Part shown: positions 11,500-22,857 of the stretch, piece after piece | How positions within the stretch are numbered: position 1 is the first letter of the stretch | Layout of the letters: each line of letters opens with the position of its first letter | Source: Apoderus coryli | Lineage: Eukaryota > Arthropoda > Insecta > Coleoptera > Attelabidae | Length of the DNA stretch: 64,000 nt | Assembly: GCA_911728435.2 (NCBI GenBank) | Contig: OU452205.1 | Coordinates: 14,824,260 to 14,888,259, forward strand | Direction of reading: 5' to 3' | The notes under the pieces: model-generated | Seen by the model: the letters and a program-made list of their open reading frames with translations, nothing else | Told to the model about the DNA's origin: nothing | Databases searched by the model: none | Program-made: the position numbers and the translations under genes

Positions 11500-12245
11500 A
11501 TATTCTAATATTTATTTATTTGTTTGTCTACCAGGCTTACGCCCAATTACAAGACAAAAAAAGATTCAATTTTGAATTTATAAGCTTAAACAGAAATAGT
11601 TGGTAATTATAGACCCTACGGAGTTCGAGAGAATTAACATTAATTCCTTCAAGTAGATATTCGTGGTCGACAGCTCTAACCGGGAACCGACCATCGATTC
11701 TAAAACAAAGATGTTTCAGAAATTCCCGCTTTATGCCCTTAAGTTTAGAAATATGAATTTGCTATATAGAAGACTACACACTGACACTCCTGACCAGTGC
11801 AAAATAAAGTGACTTTAGACAGTCTTCCCTTCCAAACCCCGCAGTGACCCTCAAAATAAATCCCACACTACGAAACTCGAAATCATGCGGACTCTGACTT
11901 CTGGACAGGCATTTATATTGGTAAATTGTTTTCTGTACACCACTGTGACAAAACATTCAGATCACTCTGTAAGGCATGAAGATCAGAAGGTCCCGAAATG
12001 GTACTAAATATCTTCAAATCATCGGCAAACAAGAGGCAATGACTCGTGAACCCCCGAATGTAGATAGCAAATATTGACGGAGCAAGGTTGCTTCCCTGAG
12101 GAGCACCGCTGGTGACTTGGAATTCGGAAGACTAAAAGCAGCCATACTCTACAAATTGTTTTCTATCTGATAGATAACATCATTAGCGAAACAGAATTCT
12201 TCACAAAACTGTCAACCCGATTGCTAACAACCTTCCAGTCCAAAA
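11500..12245 (-). pseudogene. Non-LTR reverse transcriptase fragment (family 1, antisense)
   Basis: The minus strand reads LSDRKQFVEYGCF, then (after a stop) TSGAPQGSNLAPSIFAIYI and LLFADDLKIFSTISG, the catalytic FADD motif, between about 12165 and 11960. Downstream, 11956-11774 continues with C-terminal sequence including KSLYFALVRS. Several stops; no 5' half. Confidence 0.75.
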
Positions 12246-12465
12246 ATTGATGACCCTTAAAGAGTGTATAACCGAAGTCGTTAAAGTATGGAGTGAAAAT
12301 GTTTCTCAGAAAACTATCAAAAACTGCTTTTCTAAAGCATGATATTGGCACTACATATCTCTCCCAACTGACCAAGACAATATTGACGATATAAAAAGTA
12401 TAGACGATCATGAAAAGGAAACTGAAACCGGGTGTTCTGCTAAATTTAGTGAAAATTAAATAAGA

Positions 12466-13350
12466 AATAATAATAATAATAATAATAATAAGCGTCTTTA
12501 TTGTTCACGAAAAAAATTATCTTACACATAAATTAATACTTATAACGGTGGCGAGATGCATTTGACATAGTGTGAACTACTCTCAGGGGTCAGGAAAGGG
12601 TACCTTATCAAATCTTTAAGCATTTGAATAAATGCGAGAATTTTGTTGAGCAACAATTATTTTTCAAAAGTAATGTTCAAAAGAAAATAACTGATTATTT
12701 TTCTTAGTACATAATAATGTAATGTAATTACTATATTCTTATGTAATGTGTACGTAGATTATGTACATGCTATGTATTTCTTTCAAATGTTTAATAAATT
12801 CTTTTATAGTTCAATTTCGGTCGACATTTTGGTCTGTCACTATATAGAGGTTCGACTATACTTTAAAAAATGAACTCTTTCAATTAGACATGTCTGAACA
12901 TTGTAATAAGGGAACCATATCAGTGATGCATATTCCATACAACATAAACATTCACACTACTGAAATCTATACAGTTTTAACTACATACATACATCTTGCC
13001 TGCCTCAGCAACTTTACTATTTATATGTTCAGTAATGGACAACTCCCAGATGCGTGACGAGCTATCTCAGTATTATTAACAGTGTAAGTGAAATCAAGTA
13101 TCAACCTTTTTCAAGAGAAGCTGATTGCCTTACACTTAGAAGAATTCAGGTGCAAACTATTTCGTTCGCACCGATCAAAAACTGTCCAAGACCTCCTGGA
13201 GAAATAGGCAGTCATTATAATCTTAAATCTCAAAATTTTATAATCATCCGCAAATATCCCAGACACGAAATTGCCGAATGGAGATCATTTATAAATAATA
13301 AAAAAAGAAGAGGTCCTAAATTGGAACCTTGAGGCACTCCAGAACTAGCG
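12466..13350 (-). mobile_element. Non-LTR 3' fragment with (ATT)n tail
   Basis: On the minus strand this begins near 13340 with GSNLGPLLFLLFINDLHS (RT palm) and degrades quickly. It ends at 12466-12490 with ACAATAAAGACGCTTATT and an (ATT)n tail. It is heavily mutated; only the palm strand and tail identify it. Confidence 0.65.
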
Positions 13351-13445
13351 ACATAAAATAATGCTCTACATCCCCATACATATAAATAAATAAATATACA
13401 TCACGATATTATTTGCAACTACACTCCGTAACGAAATATTGCATA

Positions 13446-15050
13446 TAATAATAATAATAATAAATATCTTTATTAACAATACCTTCAGCAAAAGGAAAAA
13501 AAAAAGAATACATTCATCAAACTCAAAACAATTTGTTATTGTTAATAGGTGCATATTCAGCACAGCTGATATTCTTAATGAACCTAAATTAAAACTAAAT
13601 AATACATTTACGCAAAACCCAGAATATTATGCAGTTACCAAAATGGGTGTATATAGGGTGGATCGGGGAGATTAAAACATATTTATCTACGCTAGACATT
13701 GCTCACTGAATAACACCTCAGACACCCTTGACTTAAACCCTGACATTGAAAGAGTCCTAAAATTATTTGGCAATTTATTATACTCCGTTGCTATTCTGTA
13801 TGAGAACGATTTTTTAAATAAAGTTGTTTCATGAGACGGTATATCAATCAAATTTTTTCTCCTAATGTTCAAATTATGAACATCGGTTCTGAATGTGAGT
13901 TTCCTGAAAAGGTACGGTGGAATTCGTGTGGTAATTATTCTATGAAATAGCATTAGAGAGTGCAGACGTTGTCGGTATACCATATTAAGCCATTTCGCAT
14001 TTTTTAGTGTATAGCTTATTTCAAATTTTCGAATACCAAACGTTAATTGCAAGCACGAGTTCTGTACTTTTTGTATCCTAGCACGATCCCTCTGAAGCAA
14101 ACACGGTCCATAGACAAAATCACAATAATTGAATTGTGATAAGACGAGCGATTCACATAGTAATTTTTTAAGATTAAAATTTAACAAATGCCGATTTGAG
14201 AAAATTAATTTATTTTGAATAACTTTATTGCAGTAAAGAGGAAACATGATCTACAAATTTAAGGTTTTCATCGAGCAGAAAACCTAGATTTTTAGCTTTG
14301 GAAGCAACAGTTAAAGTGTTGTTCTCTATTTTAATTGGAAAATCAATTTTTGACAAATCACCGAAAAAAACAACACTAGATTTTTTGTGATTTATTATGA
14401 GATTATGAGAATTTGAGAATTCAACCAATTTCGAGAGGTCTGAATTGATCATATTTAAAAATTCCATCTGTTTTTCTTTGGAAAGTAGCAGTATAATTGC
14501 GTATCGTCAGCGTACATATGTACTTTACATTTTTCTAAAACTGACGAAAGTTGACAGGTGTAAATGGTAAACAGGAGTGGGCCTAAAATAGAACCTTGTG
14601 GTACTCCTTTAGTTAGAGAAGTGGAAGATGAAAGTTGTCCCGAATAAGTGACTTTATGGCACCTATCACGCAGATAATCCTTCAGAAGCAAAATTGAAGA
14701 CGAACTAAAACCCAGAAACTGAAACAGTTACAACAGCAAACTGTGATTGATCACATCGAAAGCTTTACTGAAATTTAGAAGAACTAACACTCCACAATGT
14801 TTTTCAACTAGACTGGATATGATAGAGCGATAGAGCTGTTCCACAACTGTACCCGGCTCGAAAACCGGACTGGGTTTCAGAAAGTATATCATGGTTTTTT
14901 AAGTGTAATCGTATTTGTCGATCCATTATTTTCTCCAGGACTTTCGATAGCGTTGGTAAAAGCGTAATAGGACGAAGTTCGTTAAGCTCAAGTGAGTCAA
15001 CTTTATCTAGCGGTATAACACGACCTTCCTTCCAGTTGCGTTTTCACCAT
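13446..15050 (-). mobile_element. Non-LTR retrotransposon fragment (CR1/jockey-like, family 2)
   Basis: The minus strand shows a degraded finger region near 14990-14780, then 14691-14455 with GVPQGSILGPLLFTIYT and MYADDTQLYCY (catalytic YADD). Next are NLGFLLDENLKF (14467-14225) and the C-terminal domain SLVLSQFNYCDFVYGPCLLQ through SYRIATEYNKLP (14247-13687). The tail is AATAAAGATATTTATT plus (ATT)n at 13446-13475. Frames are shifted twice. The same family appears at 31640, 37085 and 37966. Confidence 0.85.
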
Positions 15051-15120
15051 TGAGATATAAGGAGTCGCTATAAGCATTATTTTACATTGTACACAAACGG
15101 GTGCATTGGGTGGGGCGTAA

Positions 15121-16358
15121 TCGTATACCAATATGGCGGATTCTCCAGAGCCGCATTAACTATTTTTGTTGACGTTTTTGCTTTTAATTTGCAGCTTGGG
15201 TTTATACTTTATTTTGAAATGTTAAGCAGTGTACAAAATACTTAAATATAGGTAATTATTGATATTTGATACCTAAATCCAGGAATAAAAGACGTTAGTA
15301 CTTTATAAATTATATATTAATACCCCTTAAACAAAACAATTTTATTTAAATGTTGCGCTATGCTTATCCACTTTATTTTTACTTAAATAATACATCCTGG
15401 TATTAACATATTTAGTTGCAATAGATTTGATCAGTAAATGTATATGGTTATCAAACACTGATTTGATCAAAACCGTGCACAACTAAATTAGGAAAATTAT
15501 TACTATTTACAAATTCCTTTAAAACAAGGTTTATTATGAATCCTGCGGACAACTTTTCATTAGTAGCTACTACATGATTTTTTATGATCTTTTCGGATTG
15601 GAAGCAAACGTCTAAAACATATTTTGAAGGAATTTGTAAATCCTTTTTTTGCCTTCATTTTAATAAAAGAATAACACTTATTAATGCATCTCGACATTCT
15701 CTGCAAATAATTTGCTTCTTTAAACTAAAAACAACAAATCCAGCAATATAAACAATAATGAATTTCGAAAATTTAGAAAATGGTCCAGGAAGATAATCAT
15801 GATCTGGATAAATTATATTTGTGTACATTTCTCGTTGGTATCCAATTAATTCGAGACACATATTCTGTCCAGATATGTCTACGAGCAGGATCTTTAGGAA
15901 ATCTAAAAACCAGAATATGTTTTTAACACACATTTAGGGGTATTTTTTGCTAGAAATTGATGAAAAAGTAGAGAGTTTGAGAGTAGAAATCAAGTAAAAG
16001 AATTTGTAAAAAAAAATAAACTACAATGCACGTATCAATTGTTCAGTGCAGAAAGAGAATGCTACCAGACTCCTATAATAATGTGTTTTAATAAGTTCGC
16101 CTAAAAAAACCCTAAATACGTCCATGTACAATGTTTACAATATTTGGTACATACCTATGAAACGTTATTCCTGATATTGTCTGGTCGATTTCACTTCTAC
16201 TACTGCAACTACGCACAGCACAGGACACCATTATAGTATATTGTCAAATAACCGTCCAAAAAAACACGAAAAACTTAAGTAAACTTGTAAAATACTCGTA
16301 AATAACACTATAAACTTGAAAGCACGACAAATGATAGATATCGTATACCAATATGGCG
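15121..16358. repeat. 18-bp direct repeats bracketing a 1.2-kb block
   Basis: TCGTATACCAATATGGCG occurs at 15121-15138 and again at 16341-16358 in the same orientation. The enclosed block contains the P-like transposase fragment. Eighteen bases is long for a target duplication of that family, so this may reflect an older duplicated end instead. Confidence 0.5.
15440..15935 (-). pseudogene. P-element/THAP9-like transposase C-terminal fragment
   Basis: The minus-strand frame reads YIAGFVVFSLKKQIICREC, the 'YIAGYVxxKL...CxxC' block near the end of P-type and THAP9-like transposases. After a shift it continues with a segment resembling KDLQIPSKYVLDVCFQSEK. The N-terminal THAP domain and catalytic core are missing. 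It lies in RECQL intron 3, antisense. Assignment rests on one conserved block, so hAT-like or other RNase-H transposases remain possible. Confidence 0.5.
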
Positions 16359-16989
16359 TACCTGCACCCGCTTTTGGCCACGTTAGAGCGTCTCCTGCCA
16401 CCTCAATGGTTTTCACAAAAATACATACTCCGCCCCCTCGATGCTGTCTATCCCTTCTTACAACAGAGTACCCCGGTAAACAAATCAGATCATCAGAAAT
16501 ATTATCCGCGAGCCATACCTATATATATTAAAGTCGTTTGGAATGTCGTGGTTAAAAAAGGGACGATTAGGGATATGTTGGTAGCCGATATAACGGTTCT
16601 GAGTATTGTTATTGTAGGTAATAAGATTATTTGGACATTTCGTAATATACGTTAATATCTTTTATAATTAGCGAAATTTGGAAAATAAGTTTTAGGCACA
16701 TTTTTAGCAGAAATACCTAACTGTGCGTCATCTTGTGCGATTTTTTTTCAACGTTTCGCTAACCCGAGTCTACTAGACGATGGACTAATAAACCTTTAAA
16801 CTACTGTTACTCAGTAGACGCTCGCGCAGTCCTTTCACAATTTATTGTTTGTTTTTGGTAAAAATAAACATGCTATCTTATAGTTTTTTTCGATTGCCTT
16901 TTAGTATGTGTGCGTGTGTGTGTATGATGATAATTATTAAGATTTGAAATCGTGTTGTTAGTACAACGGTTTACAACGGTATTTTACAG
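15936..16989. other. RECQL intron 3, 3' part
   Basis: No coding region recognised apart from the enclosing 18-bp repeat. The short open frames are unrelated to known families. A GT-rich run (gtgtgcgtgtgtgtg) lies near 16907-16922. The acceptor ATTTTACAG ends at 16989. Confidence 0.4.
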
Positions 16990-17257
16990 GTTCTTGAGAA
17001 GCATCACGACAAAGAAGATAGCTACAATTGGTTGGAGAAGCAACTGAAATCAAAATACAACAATAAATCGGGTATAATATATGCGGCTACAATTAGAGAA
17101 TGTGAAGAGATTGCGGATAATTTACGCAAACGTGGTTTGAAAGTAAGTCAATACCATGCACAGTTGGAAAATGACGCGAAAAAGGCAATACACCATAAAT
17201 GGTTGGCGAATAAATATCAGGCTGTTGTCGCTACGATTGCCTTTGGGATGGGAATAG
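16990..17257 (+). CDS. RECQL: RECQ1-type helicase, exon 4 (second RecA lobe)
   Basis: Begins after TTTTACAG with VLEKHHDKEDSYNWLEK and carries motif IV (SGIIYA), the YHAQLE block and motif V (ATIAFGMGI). The donor GTATAG at 17258 splits the aspartate of 'GMGID', restored by exon 5. No ATG is needed; the frame is set by exon 3. The chemistry is the second half of the ATP-driven translocation motor. Confidence 0.94.
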
Positions 17258-17585
17258 GTATAGTTTTTGAGAACAATAGTTTTTTAGACTTCATTCATAT
17301 AATATGTTGATTTCTAGGACAGGTTCAAGTTACTTAAGTGCAATGCAGATTGTTATAAACTGACCATGAAGCCACACAATTTCGTTTCTACTATTATAAA
17401 TGAGATGTTTTAAAGAAATTTAAATTTTCTGAAAGTTTCACCTGCATCTACATACATGTTTGGAATTTTTGGCCGAAGCATATGTAGTGCAGTATACAAA
17501 AATATATCTTACCTAAATGATTCTCATAATCAAATCTTTGAAGTGGCAAAAAACAAAAACTTACATTAATTATTATCAACTAATC

Positions 17586-18477
17586 CAGAGGTTACCAAAT
17601 GTTTGCTTTCTCGTAGACCACCTTCAAAATTTTCCTCGTTTCGGTGCACCCCCTTCCGCTACATTTTTACCATATTCCAAAACTCGTCAAAAAATGTGTA
17701 GATAAGATCTAACGATGGAAATTTACGTCGCGGCTGAGTTCCAACCCTAAATTCGGAGTGGTAAAAAGAAAAATAGTTTTATTTTCTTGTGTTCTATTTA
17801 TTAAAATATCTTAACTTAATAGAATTAAAATTAAACAATAACTTCAACAATGCAAATCAACAATTAGAAAAAAAAGTTATAATTTTATTGGGCGAGATGT
17901 ACGTGTGTGATGTACAGCATATTATCAATATTTGGCCTCAGTTTTGTAACGAATAGCCCCCGTTCTGTAATGTTCAATCTGCTCCGCTTTGCAAGTCTCG
18001 AAAATTAAGGAAGGTTTTAAAGAAAAGAAGTTATTGCTAGAAATACAGGCTATCTGATCCTAACTCGAATAAAATATTTCAGGCCCGCAAAAAAATTGAA
18101 ATATTATTTTTTTGTGCTATCTGTTAGGATTGCATGAGAACCGTAGTTCCTAAAAAATTTTAGCCAAAAAATCTGAAAATTGGAATCTTAGAGATTTAAA
18201 ATGATGTTTTTTAATATAGCCTGAAAAAAATCACCGATAAATTAGATTTTTTTACACCATTAATTTTTTTGAGAGTTTATTATATGCCTACATTGATAGG
18301 TAAAGCCAAGCCAACATTTTTGTTATTTACTATCGAAACCAGATATATTTTCGTAGACCCCCACTTACAGCTTGTGAACCGCCAGTTTTTTTTCATGCCA
18401 GCATAGACACCCGTCGCGTCTCGCGTGGAGCCCTGGGGGTCCACCTGGACCACTTTGGGAAGCACTGAACTAAACAA
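17586..18477. mobile_element. Nonautonomous hAT element, 892 bp
   Basis: The left end CAGAGGTTACCAAATG and the right end (reverse complement CAGTGCTTCCCAAAGTGG) form imperfect terminal inverted repeats. They are flanked by AACTAATC (17578-17585) and AACTAAAC (18478-18485), an 8-bp duplication with one mismatch. Eight-bp duplications and CAG-type ends are hAT traits. No transposase is encoded. Confidence 0.7.
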
Positions 18478-18981
18478 ATAACATGTTTTGTATGATACAA
18501 GGTTTAAAACCCTCATTGGGTAACAAATATTAAAAATCATATGACGTAGAATTGTTATCAATTAAATTAATAATGTAGAATTTAGAATATGTGCTACAAG
18601 AAATTCATATTTTTTGAATCCTGTCTCAATTAATAGGATCTCATCAGTCAAGGTCGAAAGGAGTTATATAAAACGGTTCCGATTCCTCACCGTTTTTGAG
18701 TAATTTTTATTTTTGTGATGTTTACAAAAACTTATTTTTGTTTAAAAAAAAGAATATTGTAGAAACCTAACGACATTTATGAGTTTAAAAAAAATTAAGC
18801 TCCTAGCTTTTTTGAAAACTATAATGTTATAATGTTTTTGGGTTTTTGCAATATTCTTTTTTTTTTTGTTGACAAAAATGAAGGTTTTTTGTAAAAACAC
18901 AAAAATAAAATTTATATTTTTAAATGAAACAAAGTCAGTTCCACAAAATATTCGTACATGTATTAAATCTATAGAAATTCA

Positions 18982-19023
18982 GTCAGACATGTTTCGAGGC
19001 TATCATGTCTCATCATCAGTGGC
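18982..19023 (-). ncRNA. Hammerhead ribozyme-like motif, weak stem I
   Basis: Minus strand: CTGATGA, stem II GAG/CTC with a long loop, GAAA, self-complementary ACATGT, then C17. Stem I (GCCA/TGAC) has a mismatch. The catalytic core bases are intact, but one extra T follows the CTGATGA box, as in related copies here. Probably a decayed member of the family at 19501 and 51024. Confidence 0.5.
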
Positions 19024-19159
19024 ATTCGTTACAAAAAACATTCCATTATGTCGAAGAAGGTTTGGGTAAATGTAATCATATATACAAGCTAAAAAGGCGA
19101 AAAAGACAACATTGGCAAGAGTGATGGATAATTCAAGTTGAAAACCTTACCATTTTGTG

Positions 19160-19322
19160 ATTTTTTTTTACATGACGAGCTCATAATAAGAGCGAAACGA
19201 ATTCGTCAGTATTTGTCGACCCATGCCTCCGTCTGGTTCTACTGAATTAGTCTGAGGCCCTGTTAATTTAAACAAAATCTCTTGTGTAGGTAAAACCAGT
19301 CATTTTGACCGCTATGCCACGA
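19160..19322 (-). mobile_element. Partial copy of the 7687-7947 MITE
   Basis: Reverse-orientation relative of the MITE at 7687: shared blocks GAGCTCATAATAAGA, AATTCGTCAGTA, GTCGACCCATG and the end TATGCCAC. The other terminus is missing. Confidence 0.65.
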
Positions 19323-19389
19323 AATTATTTTTCATGTAAAATTAATATAAAATTGTGATACAAAAAAATAAAAAGCCACAGATAAAGTG

Positions 19390-19725
19390 TAAAAAAATAC
19401 ATTGAAACATTTAATTTTATATAATCTTGAAACAAAAGTCTGCCTCCACACAATAAATTTTAATAGATTTCTCCAAAAAAAATTACATACGTCAAAAATT
19501 ACCAAACATGTTTCGGAGCACCAGGCCGCATCATCAGTGGTTATCAAAAAATTCTTACGAAAAGCTATATCTTCATCATTATTACATGTTTAATTGTTTA
19601 GGAAAATTTATCAAGTCTGGAAAGAAGGATGTATATGTTATTTTAATTGTATTATAATGCTCATTATAATACAATTCAAATTCTACTCCACTTCAACATG
19701 GACTACTTCTTTAGAATTTAATTTA
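19390..19725. repeat. Penelope-like nonautonomous repeat containing a hammerhead motif
   Basis: This block recurs at 50985-51390: shared landmarks are TCTGGAAAGAAGGATGTAT, ATTCTACTCCACTTCAA and ATGGACTAC, with a hammerhead motif 100-150 bp away. It contains an internal hairpin (GTATTATAATGC/GCATTATAATAC type) near 19650-19672. No protein. The link to Penelope-like elements rests on the ribozyme and the inverted layout. Confidence 0.55.
19501..19541 (-). ncRNA. Hammerhead ribozyme motif (family 2)
   Basis: Minus strand order: AACCA, CTGATGA, one extra T, stem II GCGGC-CTGGT-GCTCC (one mismatch), GAAA, ACATGT (stem III, self-complementary), U17, TGGT. Stem I pairs ACCA with TGGT. Predicted cleavage follows position 17, between 19505 and 19504. 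Confidence 0.6.
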
Positions 19726-19863
19726 AATTTTAAGGTCATTCATTAAAATTTCGGATAAAATACTAGCGCCTCAGTTAACCAATACTATATATAAGAATTG
19801 CTTGTTACATAAAGCAACAAGACTTTAAGTTATGTTGGAAATTTGTTTCACACTACTATGCTT

Positions 19864-19907
19864 TCACCAGACGGCCGTTTCGTCGATCCACGACTCATCA
19901 GTGGTGA
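19864..19907 (-). ncRNA. Canonical type I hammerhead ribozyme (family 1)
   Basis: Minus strand order: TCACCA, CTGATGA, GTCG-TGGAT-CGAC (stem II, G10.1-C11.1 closing pair), GAAA, then CGGCCG, T16.1, C17, TGGTGA. Stem I has six pairs. Stem III is the self-complementary ACGGCCGT, typical of minimal hammerheads that act as dimers. The cleavage triplet is GTC, with the cut between 19870 and 19869. Every conserved core base is present. The copy at 30270 has a changed but still paired stem II. Confidence 0.85.
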
Positions 19908-19924
19908 TCTGCAGGCAGTGTGAC

Positions 19925-21286
19925 TAGGGTTGCCAACTATTTTTGGATGAAATAACGTGTATCTGGTTTTAGGGATGGTAAATAAAACGAACAGCCTAAT
20001 AAAAAAAAGTATTATTTATTTAAATTTTTAAAAGAATATTTTTGAGTGCTTTTTGCACATTTCAGTAGGGTTGAATTATTTTGGAATATGCTGTAGGATT
20101 CACAACATTGTAAATTAAGGTTCATATATATAAGCAACTCGTTTTTTATTAATTTTAAAGAGGCCCTGTTCCTCTCTTCCCGCCACTTCGCATTCATCAC
20201 TGAAAAAACCCTCTCAGTGAAGGCTGAAGTGGCGGGAACAGAGAGTATATAACTGACAATTTTTCTTAAATTCACAAAATCATCTGGACATTTTTTTAAA
20301 ATAATTTGCCATTTTTCACCAGTGTTTTTTGGAAAATCGGTCAATTTTCCATATAGCTCTTTTAAAGTAATTATTTCTGAATATAAGCTGTCCATAGTTA
20401 TATTCAGTCTTTGCAACTTTAGTTTCCCTTCTATAATTTGTTGTATCTGATAAAATTCAATAATAGTATTTAAAGATATTTACTTGAGTGAAAATAGCCA
20501 GTTACCGTTGCTGAAATCAAACCACTTTTCTAAATAAATCAAACATTTTTCAATGAACAATACAAAATTCCCATTAATACTATTGAATAGGTCAGGTGAT
20601 GATTCTTCAAAGGGCTTTAATTTCTTTTTTGTAGTGTAGTGTAGCCAAAATATGAATCTTTTTTTCTTTGCAATAATTCTGTTTTAAGATTATCCATTAT
20701 GCTGAAAACATCTACAATTGTGACAGAGTTACCTTCCAAGGCTTTTATAGTTTTATTAAATATATTTAATATGTGGCTTGCAAAATGTAGGTAAATTTCA
20801 ATGACATTGTGCTCACTGTTTAACATCAACAGATTTTGTATAACCGTAGGACAATCTTCGAGACTTTTAAAGTAATCGCATATTGGATTCCAATTCAATA
20901 AAATAGTATCTATACAAGGAAGTAATGACAACCACCTAGTACCAATGTGCCTCTTAATCTCATGAAAATCTCCTTCAACCATAGCAACAAACTTTTTCAA
21001 TTCTTCCCGTCTACAAGCTGACACTGAAAAGTGGCTGTATATTTTTAATATAACATTTTCCACATCATAGGAAAGGAAATTCATTCCATGTTTAACACTA
21101 TTGTGCACAATGTAGTTTAGTTGCTATCCGTTTAACTTTTATGCATTGTTTGAACCGGTTTGTTTTATTTCGTCTGAAGTTTGAAATAAAGTATTTTCGC
21201 GTACTTTATTGCTATGTAAAAGTTTAACGTACAGAGACTTAAAATAACGTAAGATACTTTATTTTAAAGTACGGTTGGGAACCCTA
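19925..21286 (-). mobile_element. hAT DNA transposon, 1362 bp, internally deleted, with exact 8-bp TSD
   Basis: Ends TAGGGTTGCCAAC and (reverse complement) TAGGGTTCCCAAC are flanked by identical AGTGTGAC at 19917-19924 and 21287-21294. The minus strand encodes 21108-20617 (HNSVKHGMNFL, IGTRWLSLLPC) and, after a break, 20416-20012 with the hAT C-terminal dimerisation domain (VSYILSVPATSAFTERVFS, NELLIYMNL). The N-terminal zinc finger and part of the catalytic domain are gone, so it cannot mobilise itself. Confidence 0.9.
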
Positions 21287-21341
21287 AGTGTGACCCAAAC
21301 CTCCAACATTTACAAAGAGCTTATACTAGCACGAGAATTGA

Positions 21342-21653
21342 TTGAGAGAGAGATGTATTTGGCGACACCTAGTGTGAACAGGCAATATGCCGGGTGAAAC
21401 ACAGTTCACAACGATGGCCGGACAAGAAGCAACAACTCCATTACATCCTACTAGATGCGCCCGAATCCCATAGCAGGGAGGCTTTATTTAAGAATTGCAA
21501 TTCTTAAATAAAGCCTCCCTGCTATGGGATTCGGGCGCATCTAGTGTTGGCAATAGGATGTAATGGAGTTGTTGCTTCTTGTCCGGCCATCGTTGTGAAC
21601 TGTGTTTCACCCGGCATATTGCCTGTTCACGCTAGGTGTCGCCAAATACATCT
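21342..21653. repeat. About 310-bp near-perfect palindrome
   Basis: Arms of about 150 bp meet at AGAATTGCAATTCT (centre near 21497). The arms differ mainly by about nine extra bases in the right arm (around 21545-21555). The right arm ends 64 bp before RECQL exon 5. The sequence belongs to the hammerhead repeat family. It is likely prone to cruciform formation or deletion. Confidence 0.9.
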
Positions 21654-21655
21654 AA

Positions 21656-21940
<285 letters not shown>

Positions 21941-22214
21941 TGATTCATTCTTAATATTTCGAGTTCTGAAAGATATCCAATTAAATTAAATCATAGTTTG
22001 ATATTTAATGAATCTATTTACAATTTTCTTTCGTTGAAAAATGAGTTCAGTTTAATCTTGATCAGCTGTTATTTGATATTGAGAAATATAATATTCTTAG
22101 AAGCTTACATGGAAGCTTAGTATCATTTTACACGGTTTTTAAAGATTTGTTGTACAGCTATGAGAAATTAATGATTTTTTCGAACTATAATATATTTTAC
22201 ATTAATTCCTCCAG

Positions 22215-22707
22215 ATGCAGACGAGCAATCATAGCCGAGCATTTTGAAGATACTTGGAATCAAAGCGACTGTAACACAATGTGTGATCACTGTAAATCAT
22301 CCAAACAACTCGTTACTTATGATATAACCAACGCCTGCACGGCCGTTCACAAAATCATCGAAAATGCTAGTGAAAAAGGCAATAAACTAACGTTATTAAA
22401 ACTGATTGGTGCATGGTTCCAGAGTGGTTCGAAAGAGTTCCGTGTGGCAGAAGTTAAAAAACCATTGTGTAGTGTTGACCAAGCGAACTATATTGTTGGT
22501 TATTTGATATTTCAGGGTTATATACATATAGATAAAGGTTATACAATGTATACGTCAGTAGCGTATTTGGTGAAAGGTAAGAATGTTGGTAATAATGAGA
22601 TTATTTCGATGCCTTTTTTGATGGGTCTAAGAGGGTTTAAAATTGTTGATAGTAGAAGTAGTGAGGCGGAATGTATGGAACCAGTAAATAAAAAGGTTAA
22701 GCGATAA
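22215..22707 (+). CDS. RECQL: RECQ1-type helicase, exon 6 (zinc site, winged helix, stop)
   Basis: Begins after CCTCCAG with the first zinc cysteine (R-C-R-R), then SDC, TMC and DHC, giving the four-cysteine zinc module. The RQC winged helix follows, with LTLLKLIGAW and a hairpin region around YTMYTSVAYL in the place of the strand-separating hairpin of human RECQ1. The C-terminus is short and basic (NKKVKR), a possible nuclear signal. The stop is at 22705-22707. A candidate AATAAA at 22853-22858 abuts the start of a retrotransposon, so the true poly(A) site is uncertain. Confidence 0.93.
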
Positions 22708-22857
22708 AAATGTTGTTTTATTAGTTTAATATTATTTATATTTAATTATGTATTAATGTACGGATACAATTCATTATTATATAAGTCGTACACGTGATGA
22801 GTTACATAATACTATTAAACAGTTACATAATAATACTATTAAACTCTCGTCCAATAA

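Noticed and set aside
12163..12411. 82-codon minus-strand frame near the RT fragment
   Set aside because: It is out of frame with the recognisable RT motifs just downstream and has no RT residues itself.
16741..16790. AACGTTTCGCTAAC followed by TCTACTAGAC looked like another hammerhead on the minus strand
   Set aside because: GAAACGTT and a partial stem II are present but the CTGANGA box is absent; too degraded to call.
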